A stretch of 11,502 nucleotides of DNA from an uncultured Lachnospiraceae bacterium (lineage in GTDB: Bacteria > Bacillota > Clostridia > Lachnospirales > Lachnospiraceae): assembly GCA_902766845.1 (NCBI GenBank), contig CACXFD010000136.1, positions 1 to 11,502 of the forward strand, given 5' to 3'. The position numbers and the translations under genes were made by a program. The stretch's first letter is position 1. Every line of letters begins with the position of its first letter. This document shows positions 1-7,635 of this stretch, in pieces. The notes under the pieces are model-generated. The model searched no databases and was not told the origin of the DNA. It saw only the letters and a program-made list of their open reading frames with translations.

Positions 1-1071
1 CGCCCCGGAGAAGAAGAGGAACTGGAAGAAGAGCACCGGCGGGCCTCCCACGCACAGGAACTGCGCGCTGCAGCCGAAGAGGCGGACGAGGCGATCAGCG
101 GCCGGGAAGGCGCGTCGGAGGCGCTGTCGCGCGCCCTGCGCGCGCTGCAGCATGCCGCGCAGATCGACCCGGCCATCGGGGAGATCCGGAGCTCGCTGCT
201 GGACGCGGAATCCATCCTGAACGAGGCCGCCCGCGCGGCGTCGGCCTATGTGCAGGACAGCGTCGTAGATGAGGAATCGCTTCACGATTTGGAGACGCGG
301 CTGGACCAGATCCGCCGGATCGAAGCCCGGTACGGCCCCGATGAAGAGCATGTGCTGGCATCGCTCGCGGAAAAGAAGGAAAGGCTCCGGGAACTGGAAG
401 AATACAGCGAGCGCCGCGAAGCGGCCCGGACGCGCCGGGAGCAGACGCGCCGCGCGCTCGAAGAGGTCTGCGGCCGGCTGACCGCGGAGCGGAAGAAGCA
501 GGCGCAGGTCCTTGTGCGCGAGATCGAGCAGTCCCTGCGGGACCTGAGCTTTTTGAGCGTGGATATGACGATGCGGTTCACCGAACTGGCGGAGCCGGAG
601 CGCGACGGCCGCGACCGCGCGGAATTCCTGATCTCCACGAATCCGGGCATGGAGCCGCTGCCTCTCGCGAAGGTCGCCTCGGGCGGGGAACTGTCCCGGA
701 TCATGCTCGGGATCAAGACCGTGCTCGCGCGCACGGACCGGATCCCGTCCCTGATCTTTGATGAGATCGACGCCGGGATCAGCGGCCGGACGGCGCAGAA
801 GGTCGCGGAAAAGCTGGCTGTTCTCTCGCAAACGCACCAGGTCATCTGCATCACGCACCTGGCCCAGATCGCAGCTATGGCAGACAGTCATTTCCTGATC
901 GAAAAGGCCGTGGAGGACGGGAAGGCGGTCACACACGTGCGCCGTCTGGACCGGGCCGGCGAGATCCGGGAACTCGAGCGCATCCTCGGCGGAACGCGGA
1001 TCACCGAAGCCGTGACCGGCGCCGCGGAAGAGATGAAGGCGCTGGCGCTTGATTTTAAAGCGGGAATCTAG
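1..1071 (+). CDS. recN: DNA repair ATPase RecN, C-terminal part (5' end outside window)
   Basis: RecN is a cytoplasmic SMC-like ATPase that acts early in recombinational repair of double-strand breaks. Reading frame 1 is open from the first base to a TAG at 1069-1071, giving 356 codons; the family is about 550-570 residues, so roughly the N-terminal 200, including the Walker A motif, lie upstream. What is seen: a charged, Glu/Arg/Ala-rich coiled-coil stretch over about codons 1-165, beginning with the RecN-like PGEEEELEEEHRR; the ABC signature SGGELSR at codons 227-233; Walker B LIFDE at 251-255 followed by IDAGISGR; and the switch region ITHLAQIAAMAD near 284-295. A GTG at 250 can be read as a start, but the homology continues upstream of it, so it is internal. 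No terminator follows; the next gene's promoter overlaps its last codons. In many Bacillota the next gene is spoIVB, but here it is plsX. Confidence 0.96.
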   Translation, partial: RPGEEEELEEEHRRASHAQELRAAAEEADEAISGREGASEALSRALRALQHAAQIDPAIGEIRSSLLDAESILNEAARAASAYVQDSVVDEESLHDLETRLDQIRRIEARYGPDEEHVLASLAEKKERLRELEEYSERREAARTRREQTRRALEEVCGRLTAERKKQAQVLVREIEQSLRDLSFLSVDMTMRFTELAEPERDGRDRAEFLISTNPGMEPLPLAKVASGGELSRIMLGIKTVLARTDRIPSLIFDEIDAGISGRTAQKVAEKLAVLSQTHQVICITHLAQIAAMADSHFLIEKAVEDGKAVTHVRRLDRAGEIRELERILGGTRITEAVTGAAEEMKALALDFKAGI

Positions 1072-1077
1072 TATAGT
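1049..1077 (+). promoter_or_regulatory. Predicted sigma-A type promoter for the plsX operon
   Basis: TTGATT at 1049-1054 (4 of 6 to the -35 consensus) and TATAGT at 1072-1077 (5 of 6 to the -10 consensus) are separated by exactly 17 bp. Transcription would begin near 1084, leaving a leader of about 78 nt before plsX. The -35 lies inside the recN coding sequence and the -10 begins directly after its stop. The local drop to AT-rich sequence in a GC-rich region supports a real promoter. This is a prediction from sequence only. Confidence 0.6.
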
Positions 1078-1086
1078 AATTTAGAT
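1066..1086. promoter_or_regulatory. Imperfect palindrome over the plsX -10 box, possible operator
   Basis: ATCTA at 1066-1070 and TAGAT at 1082-1086 are inverted repeats around a centre at 1076. Together with an inner TA/TA pair, 7 of 10 base pairs match. The site covers the -10 box and the predicted start of transcription, where a repressor would block initiation. In other Bacillota plsX is controlled by the fatty-acid regulator FapR, but this sequence is not an evident FapR box, so the regulator is unknown. AT-rich palindromes also occur by chance. Confidence 0.3.
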
Positions 1087-1103
1087 ATATGCTCTGCACA
1101 TGC

Positions 1104-1125
1104 CCGGCTTTTGCCCGGCGGCCGG
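1104..1125 (+). other. GC-rich hairpin in the plsX leader
   Basis: CCGGC at 1104-1108 can pair with GCCGG at 1121-1125. An alternative pairing is CGGCT at 1105-1109 with AGCCG at 1126-1130. The segment also holds a direct repeat of GCCCGGC at 1102-1108 and 1113-1119. No run of T follows, so it is not a standard terminator for recN. It could shape the leader RNA or simply reflect GC content. Confidence 0.35.
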
Positions 1126-1161
1126 AGCCGACTATCAATCCATTGAAATGAGGCTGGAATC

Positions 1162-2190
1162 ATGGACCGTACAGACAGCGTGACCGTCGCGCTGGACGCG
1201 ATGGGCGGGGACAATGCCCCGTCCGAGATCGTGCAGGGAGCCCTGCTCGCGCTGCAGAGATCCCAGGATCTGAATGTGATCCTGGTCGGAAGACCCGAGA
1301 CCGTCCGCAAGGAACTGGAAGGAAAGACGTATGACGCCTCCCGTCTGAGCGTTCAGGCCGCATCGGAGGTCATCTCCACGGAGGAGACGCCGGTCATGGC
1401 CATCCGCCAGAAAAAGGATTCGTCCATCGTGGTGGGCCAGTATCTGGTCCGGGAAGGCAAGGCGGACGCGTTCGTTTCCGCCGGCTCCACCGGTGCGGTG
1501 CTTGCGGGAGGCATGATCTATGTGGGCCGGATCCGCGGCGTGCGCCGTGCCCCGCTGGGCACCCTGATCCCGACGGAAAGCGGGGTCTGCCTGATCGCGG
1601 ACGCGGGCGCCAACGTGGATGTGCGTCCCGAAGACCTGCTGCAGTTCGCGCAGATGGGATCGGTCTACATGGAGCGCGCCATCGGCGTGGAGAGGCCCCG
1701 CGTCGCGCTCGCGAACATCGGAACAGAGGAAGAAAAGGGGAACGCCCTGACCAAGGCGGCCCATCCGCTGCTGGCGGCCTGCCCGGACATCCGGTACATC
1801 GGCTACATCGAATCGCGGGACATTCCGCACGGCGGGGCGGACGTGATCGTCTGCGACGGCTTTGACGGGAACCTGATGCTGAAGATGTATGAGGGCGTCG
1901 CCTCGACGCTTCTCGGCGTCGTGAAAAAGACGCTGAAGAAGAACCTGAAGACCAAGATCGGCGCGGCGCTGATCCAGAAGGATCTGCGGCAGATGCTCAA
2001 GACGTTCGACGCCAAGGAATACGGCGGGGCGCCCATGCTCGGGCTCAAGGGCCTCGTCGTCAAGACGCACGGGAACGCGCGCGCGCAGGAGGTGTGCAAC
2101 AGCCTGCTGCAGTGCGTGACCTTCCGGAAACAGCAGATCCGGGAGACCATGGAAGAACTTTTTGCGGCCAAGACGCCGGGAGAGGAGTAA
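1162..2190 (+). CDS. plsX: Phosphate acyltransferase PlsX
   Basis: PlsX converts acyl-ACP and inorganic phosphate to acyl-phosphate, the acyl donor for PlsY in the first step of phospholipid synthesis; it acts at the inner face of the membrane as a peripheral protein. The 342-residue product has the normal family length. Visible motifs are LDAMGGDNAPSE (11-22), SAGSTGA (106-112), DAGAN (147-151), NIGTEEEKGN (185-194), GYIESRDI (214-221), CDGFDGN (231-237) and YGGAPMLGLKG (287-297). The ATG at 1162 is preceded by GAGG at 1150-1153 with 8 nt spacing and gives the usual short N-terminus before the first beta strand. It heads the operon and is followed after 5 bp by the gene for ACP, the carrier of its substrate. 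The rpmF and yceD genes that often precede plsX are not here. Confidence 0.97.
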   Translation: MDRTDSVTVALDAMGGDNAPSEIVQGALLALQRSQDLNVILVGRPETVRKELEGKTYDASRLSVQAASEVISTEETPVMAIRQKKDSSIVVGQYLVREGKADAFVSAGSTGAVLAGGMIYVGRIRGVRRAPLGTLIPTESGVCLIADAGANVDVRPEDLLQFAQMGSVYMERAIGVERPRVALANIGTEEEKGNALTKAAHPLLAACPDIRYIGYIESRDIPHGGADVIVCDGFDGNLMLKMYEGVASTLLGVVKKTLKKNLKTKIGAALIQKDLRQMLKTFDAKEYGGAPMLGLKGLVVKTHGNARAQEVCNSLLQCVTFRKQQIRETMEELFAAKTPGEE

Positions 2191-2195
2191 ATGTT

Positions 2196-2423
2196 ATGGA
2201 TGAAAAGAGACTGATCGAGATCATTGCGGACCAGCTGAACGTGCCGGCGGAGGAGATCACCCCCGAATCGTCGTTCGTGGAGGACCTGATGGCGGATTCG
2301 CTGGATCAGGTGGAGATCGTGGTCGCGATCGAGGATGAACTGGGCGTCAAGATCCCGGATGAATACCTGTCCTCGCTCCACACGGTCAACGATGCGCTGG
2401 AGATGCTCAAGAAGCTCGGCTGA
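2196..2423 (+). CDS. acpP: Acyl carrier protein
   Basis: This is a 75-residue acyl carrier protein that holds growing fatty acyl chains on a 4'-phosphopantetheine arm during type II fatty acid synthesis and delivers them to PlsX. The attachment site is Ser35 in DSLD (34-37), followed by the acidic recognition helix QVEIVVAIEDELGVKIPDE. The ATG at 2196 is chosen because GGAG at 2184-2187, within the end of plsX, lies 8 nt upstream and the product then has the standard ACP length; the frame is open further upstream only because it overlaps plsX. The residue two before the Ser-preceding Asp is Met (DLMADSLD), where Gly is common. Gaps of 5 bp before and 1 bp after indicate co-translation with plsX and rnc. 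Confidence 0.96.
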   Translation: MDEKRLIEIIADQLNVPAEEITPESSFVEDLMADSLDQVEIVVAIEDELGVKIPDEYLSSLHTVNDALEMLKKLG

Positions 2424-2424
2424 C

Positions 2425-3132
2425 ATGAGAGACAGACAAGAGGAAGAACTGGAGAGACGGATCGGATATCGGTTTCGGGATCCGTCTCTTCTTCGCACGG
2501 CCCGCACCCACAGTTCGTATACGAACGAACACGGCATGACGCGGGCCCGGTGCAATGAGCGCCTCGAATTCCTCGGAGACGCCGTGCTCGAGATCGTCAG
2601 CAGTGAATACCTGTTCCGCCTCCATCCGGACCTGCCGGAGGGAGAACTGACCAAGCTGCGCGCGTCCATGGTCTGCGAGCCGACGCTCGCGCTGTGCGCG
2701 GCCGATATCGGTCTCGGACAGCTCCTGCTCCTCGGAAAAGGAGAGGAAGCCACGGGCGGACGGGAACGGCCGTCGGTCACCTCCGATGCGGTGGAGGCCC
2801 TGATCGGGGCCGTCTATCTGGACGGAGGCTTTGACGCGGCGCGGGACGCCGTGCACCGCCTGGTGCTCGACGGGATCGAGGAAAAGCGACTGTATCAGGA
2901 CTCCAAGTCCCTGCTGCAGGAGGCGGTCCAGCGGGACCGCAGGGGAGAAGAACTGACCTACGTCCTTCTGTCACAGGAAGGACCGGATCACTGCACGCGC
3001 TTTACGGTCGAAGCGCGCGTTTCCGGAGAGCCCTGGGGGCGCGGGACCGGCGCGTCCAAAAAGCAGGCGGAGCAGAACGCGGCCTATGAAGCGCTGAAAA
3101 AGCTGCGCCGTCAGACTAACGGACCGGTGTAA
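2425..3132 (+). CDS. rnc: Ribonuclease III
   Basis: RNase III cleaves double-stranded RNA and processes rRNA precursors, some mRNAs and sRNA duplexes in the cytoplasm. The product is 235 residues, the normal length. The catalytic domain (about 5-150) carries the signature NERLEFLGD (44-52), giving acidic residues Glu45, Glu48 and Asp52, and the second pair Asp121 and Glu124 in DAVEALIGAVYLDGG. A double-stranded RNA binding domain follows (about 160-228), from DSKSLLQEAVQ to GTGASKKQAEQNAAYEAL. The start at 2425 lies 1 bp after the acpP stop (TGA-C-ATG) and lacks a strong Shine-Dalgarno site, so translation is probably coupled to acpP. An in-frame extension upstream into acpP exists but has no family similarity. 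rnc-smc-ftsY is a conserved order in Bacillota. Confidence 0.97.
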   Translation: MRDRQEEELERRIGYRFRDPSLLRTARTHSSYTNEHGMTRARCNERLEFLGDAVLEIVSSEYLFRLHPDLPEGELTKLRASMVCEPTLALCAADIGLGQLLLLGKGEEATGGRERPSVTSDAVEALIGAVYLDGGFDAARDAVHRLVLDGIEEKRLYQDSKSLLQEAVQRDRRGEELTYVLLSQEGPDHCTRFTVEARVSGEPWGRGTGASKKQAEQNAAYEALKKLRRQTNGPV

Positions 3133-3140
3133 GGGGATAT

Positions 3141-6100
3141 ATGTACTTAAAATCCATCGAGATGCAGGGGTTCAAATCCTTTGCACAGAAGATCGAACTG
3201 GACTTCCAGAGCGGGGTGACCGGCATCGTCGGCCCCAACGGATCCGGCAAGAGCAATGTCGCGGACGCGGTTCGCTGGGTGCTCGGAGAGCAGAGCGCCA
3301 AGCAGCTGCGCTCTTCGAATATGCAGGACGTGATCTTTGCCGGTACGCAGAGCCGCAAGCCCGTCGGTTTCGCGAGCGTCGTGATCACATTCGATAATAA
3401 AGACCGTGTGCTCGCGTACGACGCGGACGAGGTCGCGGTCTCGCGCCGCGTCTACCGGTCCGGCGAGAGCGAATACATGCTGAACGGATCGGCCTGCCGG
3501 CTGCGGGACATCCAGGAGCTTTTTTACGATACCGGTATCGGCAAGGAAGGCTATTCGATCATCGGTCAGGGGCAGATCGACCGCATCCTCAGCACCAAGC
3601 CCGAGGAGCGCCGCGAACTGTTCGATGAAGCGGCCGGGATCGTCAAATACAAGAAACGCAAGCTCGTCGCGGTGCGCAAGCTCGAAAAAGAGAACGAGAG
3701 CCTGACCCGCGTCCGCGACATCCTCGGGGAACTGGAGAAGCAGGTGGGTCCGCTGGAACGCCAGGCGGACAAGGCCCGCGAGTACCTCTCCCTGAAAGAA
3801 GAACTGAAGCGGTTCGAGGTCAATCAGTTCCTGCTCGCGGAGGAAAAACGCGCGCACGTTCTGGAAGACCTGACCGGCAAGCTGAAAATCGCCGAGGAAG
3901 ATCTGGCCGCGGCCCGTCTGGATACCGAACTGCTGCGCCGTCAGCATGAAGATCTGGATAAAGAGCGTGAAGAACTGGACCAGGCGCTGACGCAGGAGCG
4001 GGACCGTCTGCAGGACCTGACGGTGGAAAAAGAGGCAGCAGAGGGCCGGATCGGCATCCTGCGCGCCCAGATCGAGACCGAAGAGACCAGCCGCCGTCAC
4101 GCCGCAAACCGGCGCGAGACGCTGGAGAACGAGCGCGCGGAGCGCGCGGAGCACGTCAGCCGGATCCGCGAAGAAGAGCAGGAGCTGGCGGAGACGCTGG
4201 CTGCGCTCGAAGCCGAGAGCCGAACGTTCGAGGAGCAGCTCAAGCAGGCGGATCAGAGCATCGCGGAGCGCGATGAGGAAGCCCGCCTGTCCCGCGAACA
4301 GGTGCTGCAGGCCCTGCAGGAGCTCGCGGACCTCGGGAGCCGCCGTCAGCATTTCGAGACGCTGATCGAGCAGAACCGCCTGCGGCAGGAGCAGCTGGCG
4401 GACCGTCTCGTCCAGCGCGGCAAAGAAAAGGAAGAACTGTCCGCGCAGATCGACGCCCTGACGAAGGCCGTGGAGCAGCTGGACCGGACCGGAGCCGCCC
4501 TGTATAAACAGCTGGACGGGGCGCACGCGCAGGAAGAAGAAAAAAAGCAGCTGCGGGCACAGACCGAAGAAGACCTGTCGGCCCGTCTGCAGCAGTTCCA
4601 CCAGATCTCGTCGCGGCTCGAATCGCTGCAGAATCTGGCGGAGCGCTATGAAGGATACGGCGGGAGCGTGCGCAGCATCATGGAGGCGCGCGGCCGCCTC
4701 TCCGGCATCGTCGGCGTGGTCGCGGATCTGTTCCATACGCAGAAGCAGTATGAGACCGCCATCGAGACCGCGCTCGGCAACGCGCTGCAGAACGTCGTGA
4801 CGGTCACGGAGGACCACGCGAAGAAGGCGGTCCTGTTCCTGAAAGAGGGAAAGCGCGGACGCGCGACCTTCCTTCCGATCGACGCGGTGCGCGATGACCG
4901 GCCGTTTCCGGAGCCGGAGGCGCTGCGCGAGACCGGCGCGGTCGCGGCCGCGGACGAGCTCGTGACCTGCGATGCGAAGCTGGACGGGATCAAGCGTCAT
5001 CTGCTGGCCCGCACGCTCGTCGTCAAAGACATGGATTCGGCGCTTGCGATCGCGCGGAAATACCGGTACGGGCTGCGGATGGTCACACTGGAGGGAGAAC
5101 TCCTCTCGCCGGGCGGATCGCTGACCGGCGGAACCTATAAGAACAGCAGCAACCTGCTCGGGCGGCGCCGTGAGATCACGGAGCTGTCACAGCAGAAGGA
5201 AAAGGCCGCGCAGGGACTGGCCGCGGCGCGCGAAAAGCTGGCGTCCCTCGACGGGGAGCTGGCCGGCCTGGCGGAGCGCCAGGAAGAACTGAAAGCGCAG
5301 CTGCAGGAAAAGCAGCTCGAGAAGAATACCCGGACGCTGGAGAAGAAGCAGCGGGAAGAACAGCTCGCGGAGCTGACGGAACGCAGCCGGAACACGGAGG
5401 ACGAGTCCGACCGTATCGCGCAGCAGCTGCGGAATATGGCGCAGGAGACGGAAAAGATCGACGAACGTTCCCGGACCCTGTCCGAGGGCAGGCACCGCCA
5501 GGAAGAGGCGGCCGCCAGCGCGGAAGAGAGCGTAAGCGGGCTCCGTCTGCAGCGCGAGGAGGTCATGAACCGCGCGGCCGAGCTGTCAGTCCGTCAGAAT
5601 ACCGCCCTGCAGCGCCGGCTCTTCCTGGAAGAGACCATCGGCACGCTCGCGCAGGAAGAAGCGGCCGCGCAGAAGGAACTGGAGGAGCTGGCTCAGATGG
5701 AGCAGGCCTCGTCCCTGTCCGGCACTGAGATGGCCGGCGAGATCGAGACGCTGCAGGCCCGCATCGAAGAGGGCCGCAAACGGATCGAAGAGACGGCGGC
5801 CCTGGTAGAAGAGCAGACCCGCCAGCGCGACAAGCGCCTCTCGCAGCAGCGTGAGATCTTTGCGCGGCGCGACGAAGCCATGGACCGGCAGACACTGCTC
5901 GAGAAGGAGACCTTTCGCCTTCAGACGCAGAAGGAACGCGAGGAAGAGACCGCGGAGCGGCAGGCCGCGTACCTGTTCGAGGAATACGCACTGACGCCTT
6001 CCGAGGCAAAGGCGTACCGGAACGAGGAGTTCACGCTGACGCAGCTGACCGGACGGATCTCCGCGCTGCGCAGCAGCATCAAGGCCCTCGGGAACGTGAA

Positions 6101-6692
6101 CGTCAACGCGATCGAGGATTATAAAGAGACCAAGGAACGATACGATTTCCTGAAGGCCCAGCACGACGACCTGGTCCGCGCCGCGGACAGCCTGCGGCAG
6201 GTGATCTCCGAACTGGAACAGGGCATGCGCACGCAGTTCACCGAAAAGTTCAAAGAGATCCAGCGGGAGTTCGACATCGTCTTCAAGGAACTGTTCGGAG
6301 GCGGCCAGGGGAGCCTTGAGCTCATGGAGAACGAAGACGTCCTGGAGGCCGGCATCTCGATCATCGCGCAGCCGCCGGGCAAGAAGCTCCAGAACATGAT
6401 GCAGCTGTCGGGCGGTGAAAAGGCCCTGACGGCCATCAGTCTGCTGTTCGCGATCCAGCGCCTGAAGCCGTCGCCGTTCTGCCTGCTCGATGAGATCGAA
6501 GCGGCCCTGGACGATGTGAACGTGGTCCGCTTTGCCCGGTACCTGGATCAGCTCAAGGATAAGATCCAGTTCATCGTGATCACCCACCGGCGCGGCACCA
6601 TGACGATCGCGGACCGCCTGTACGGCATCACGATGCAGGAAAAAGGCGTGAGCAGCCTGGTCAGCGTAGACCTGACCGACGCGGAGGAATGA
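3141..6692 (+). CDS. smc: Chromosome segregation ATPase SMC
   Basis: SMC forms a ring-shaped dimer that, with ScpA and ScpB (not in this window), loads on the chromosome and extrudes loops to compact and segregate the nucleoid. The product is 1183 residues, typical for Bacillota. The order is complete: N-terminal head with Walker A GPNGSGKS (31-38, Lys37); first coiled-coil arm (about 170-500), very rich in Glu, Arg, Gln and Ala; hinge (about 505-665), beginning at GYGGSV and ending near GGSLTGG (658-664); second arm (about 670-1010); C-terminal head with ABC signature LSGGEK (1089-1094) and Walker B FCLLDE (1113-1118) followed by AALDDVNVV. AAGGGG at 3131-3136, 4 nt before the ATG, fixes the start. 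The gene is 8 bp after rnc, and ftsY begins 1 bp after its TGA. A 9-bp tandem duplication near 4132-4150 encodes ERAERAE and is in frame. Confidence 0.98.
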   Translation: MYLKSIEMQGFKSFAQKIELDFQSGVTGIVGPNGSGKSNVADAVRWVLGEQSAKQLRSSNMQDVIFAGTQSRKPVGFASVVITFDNKDRVLAYDADEVAVSRRVYRSGESEYMLNGSACRLRDIQELFYDTGIGKEGYSIIGQGQIDRILSTKPEERRELFDEAAGIVKYKKRKLVAVRKLEKENESLTRVRDILGELEKQVGPLERQADKAREYLSLKEELKRFEVNQFLLAEEKRAHVLEDLTGKLKIAEEDLAAARLDTELLRRQHEDLDKEREELDQALTQERDRLQDLTVEKEAAEGRIGILRAQIETEETSRRHAANRRETLENERAERAEHVSRIREEEQELAETLAALEAESRTFEEQLKQADQSIAERDEEARLSREQVLQALQELADLGSRRQHFETLIEQNRLRQEQLADRLVQRGKEKEELSAQIDALTKAVEQLDRTGAALYKQLDGAHAQEEEKKQLRAQTEEDLSARLQQFHQISSRLESLQNLAERYEGYGGSVRSIMEARGRLSGIVGVVADLFHTQKQYETAIETALGNALQNVVTVTEDHAKKAVLFLKEGKRGRATFLPIDAVRDDRPFPEPEALRETGAVAAADELVTCDAKLDGIKRHLLARTLVVKDMDSALAIARKYRYGLRMVTLEGELLSPGGSLTGGTYKNSSNLLGRRREITELSQQKEKAAQGLAAAREKLASLDGELAGLAERQEELKAQLQEKQLEKNTRTLEKKQREEQLAELTERSRNTEDESDRIAQQLRNMAQETEKIDERSRTLSEGRHRQEEAAASAEESVSGLRLQREEVMNRAAELSVRQNTALQRRLFLEETIGTLAQEEAAAQKELEELAQMEQASSLSGTEMAGEIETLQARIEEGRKRIEETAALVEEQTRQRDKRLSQQREIFARRDEAMDRQTLLEKETFRLQTQKEREEETAERQAAYLFEEYALTPSEAKAYRNEEFTLTQLTGRISALRSSIKALGNVNVNAIEDYKETKERYDFLKAQHDDLVRAADSLRQVISELEQGMRTQFTEKFKEIQREFDIVFKELFGGGQGSLELMENEDVLEAGISIIAQPPGKKLQNMMQLSGGEKALTAISLLFAIQRLKPSPFCLLDEIEAALDDVNVVRFARYLDQLKDKIQFIVITHRRGTMTIADRLYGITMQEKGVSSLVSVDLTDAEE

Positions 6693-6693
6693 T

Positions 6694-7566
6694 ATGGGAT
6701 TTTTCGGACGTCTGCTGAACTCGCTGGCGGAAGCGTTTTCCGCTGTAGATGAAGACTTTTACGATGAGCTCGAGGAGCAGCTGATCCTCGGAGACCTGGG
6801 CGTGGAAGCCACGGAAAAGATCATCGAGGACCTGCGGGAACGGGTGCGCACGGAGCACATCATGCAGCCCGAGGACCTGCGGGAAGCCCTGCACGCCTCG
6901 CTCCGGGACATGATGCGTCAGGACGAGCACGCCTATGACTTTGAAGAGGGCCCGTCGGTCGTGCTGCTGATCGGCGTCAACGGGGTCGGCAAGACCACGA
7001 GCGCGGGCAAGCTGGCCGGCCTGTATAAGGCGCAGGGGAAGCGCGTGCTGCTGTGCGCGGCGGATACGTTCCGGGCCGCGGCCATCGAGCAGCTGACGGA
7101 ATGGTCACACCGGGCCGGCGTCGAGATCATCGCCCAGAGCGAAGGATCGGATCCCGCGGCCGTGGTCTTTGACGCCACGCAGGCCGCCAGGGCCCGTCAT
7201 ACGGACATCCTGATCGCGGACACGGCCGGCCGGCTGCACAATAAAAAGAACCTGATGGAAGAGCTGCGCAAGATCGACCGGATCCTGGAGCGGGAATACG
7301 CCGGCGCGAAGCGCGAGAGCCTGATCGTGCTCGACGCGACCACCGGACAGAACGCGCTCTCGCAGGCGCGCCAGTTCAAGGAAGTCACGGACGTGAGCGG
7401 CGTGATCCTGACGAAGATGGACGGGACCGCAAAAGGCGGGATCGCGGTGGCCCTGCAGATGGAGCTGGGCCTGCCGGTCAAGTTCATCGGCGTCGGGGAA
7501 CAGATCGCGGACCTGAAGCGGTTCGACGCGGACGAATACGTCGAGCAGCTGTTCTCGGAGCAGTGA
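6694..7566 (+). CDS. ftsY: Signal recognition particle receptor FtsY
   Basis: FtsY is the membrane-associated GTPase that receives ribosome-nascent chain complexes from SRP (Ffh plus RNA) and passes them to the Sec translocon. The product has 290 residues and consists of almost only the NG domains. The N-terminus MGFFGRLLNSLAEAF can form an amphipathic helix for membrane contact; the long acidic A domain of enterobacterial FtsY is absent. GTPase motifs are the P-loop GVNGVGKTT (94-102), DTFRAAA (124-130), DTAGR (176-180), TKMD (240-243) with GTAKGG, and GVGEQIADL (266-274). GGAGG at 6683-6687 sits 6 nt before the ATG, inside the end of smc; the spacing between the genes is 1 bp. The B. subtilis neighbours ylxM and ffh do not follow; ilvA does. 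Confidence 0.97.
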   Translation: MGFFGRLLNSLAEAFSAVDEDFYDELEEQLILGDLGVEATEKIIEDLRERVRTEHIMQPEDLREALHASLRDMMRQDEHAYDFEEGPSVVLLIGVNGVGKTTSAGKLAGLYKAQGKRVLLCAADTFRAAAIEQLTEWSHRAGVEIIAQSEGSDPAAVVFDATQAARARHTDILIADTAGRLHNKKNLMEELRKIDRILEREYAGAKRESLIVLDATTGQNALSQARQFKEVTDVSGVILTKMDGTAKGGIAVALQMELGLPVKFIGVGEQIADLKRFDADEYVEQLFSEQ

Positions 7567-7635
7567 GGCGCCCGCCCCGGGATGCGGACCGGGAATGACG
7601 GAATCGGAACCAGGAACGATACGGGAGGAATGAGC
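7567..7635 (+). other. ftsY-ilvA intergenic leader with repeated GGAA
   Basis: This 69-bp gap is the largest inside the operon. It contains no T-run terminator, no recognisable T-box element and no convincing promoter. CCCGG and CCGGG around 7576-7593 could form a weak hairpin. GGAA occurs at 7592, 7600, 7606, 7613 and 7627, the last being part of the Shine-Dalgarno site of ilvA. An ATG at 7582 is in frame with ilvA but has no ribosome binding site. Confidence 0.4.
7623..7629 (+). promoter_or_regulatory. Shine-Dalgarno site that decides the ilvA start
   Basis: GGGAGGA at 7623-7629 is a near-perfect ribosome binding site. It directly abuts the ATG at 7630, which is too close, and lies 6 nt before the ATG at 7636. 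The start at 7636 is therefore preferred over 7582 and 7630. Confidence 0.75.

Noticed and set aside
1104..1130. Intrinsic terminator for recN
   Set aside because: The hairpin is not followed by a T-run and lies downstream of the plsX promoter, so it belongs to the plsX leader.
4132..4151. Tandem 9-bp repeat in smc
   Set aside because: In-frame ERAERAE within a coiled coil; normal for low-complexity heptad sequence, not a regulatory or mobile repeat.
3147..6587. Large antisense frames (617 and 333 codons) over smc
   Set aside because: Leu/Phe/Gln/Arg-rich translations are the mirror of the Glu/Lys/Gln coiled-coil codons of smc, with no family similarity.
7582..7635. Upstream ATG starts for ilvA at 7582 and 7630
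   Set aside because: 7582 has no ribosome binding site and adds a non-family extension. 7630 abuts the Shine-Dalgarno site with no spacer, while 7636 has proper spacing.
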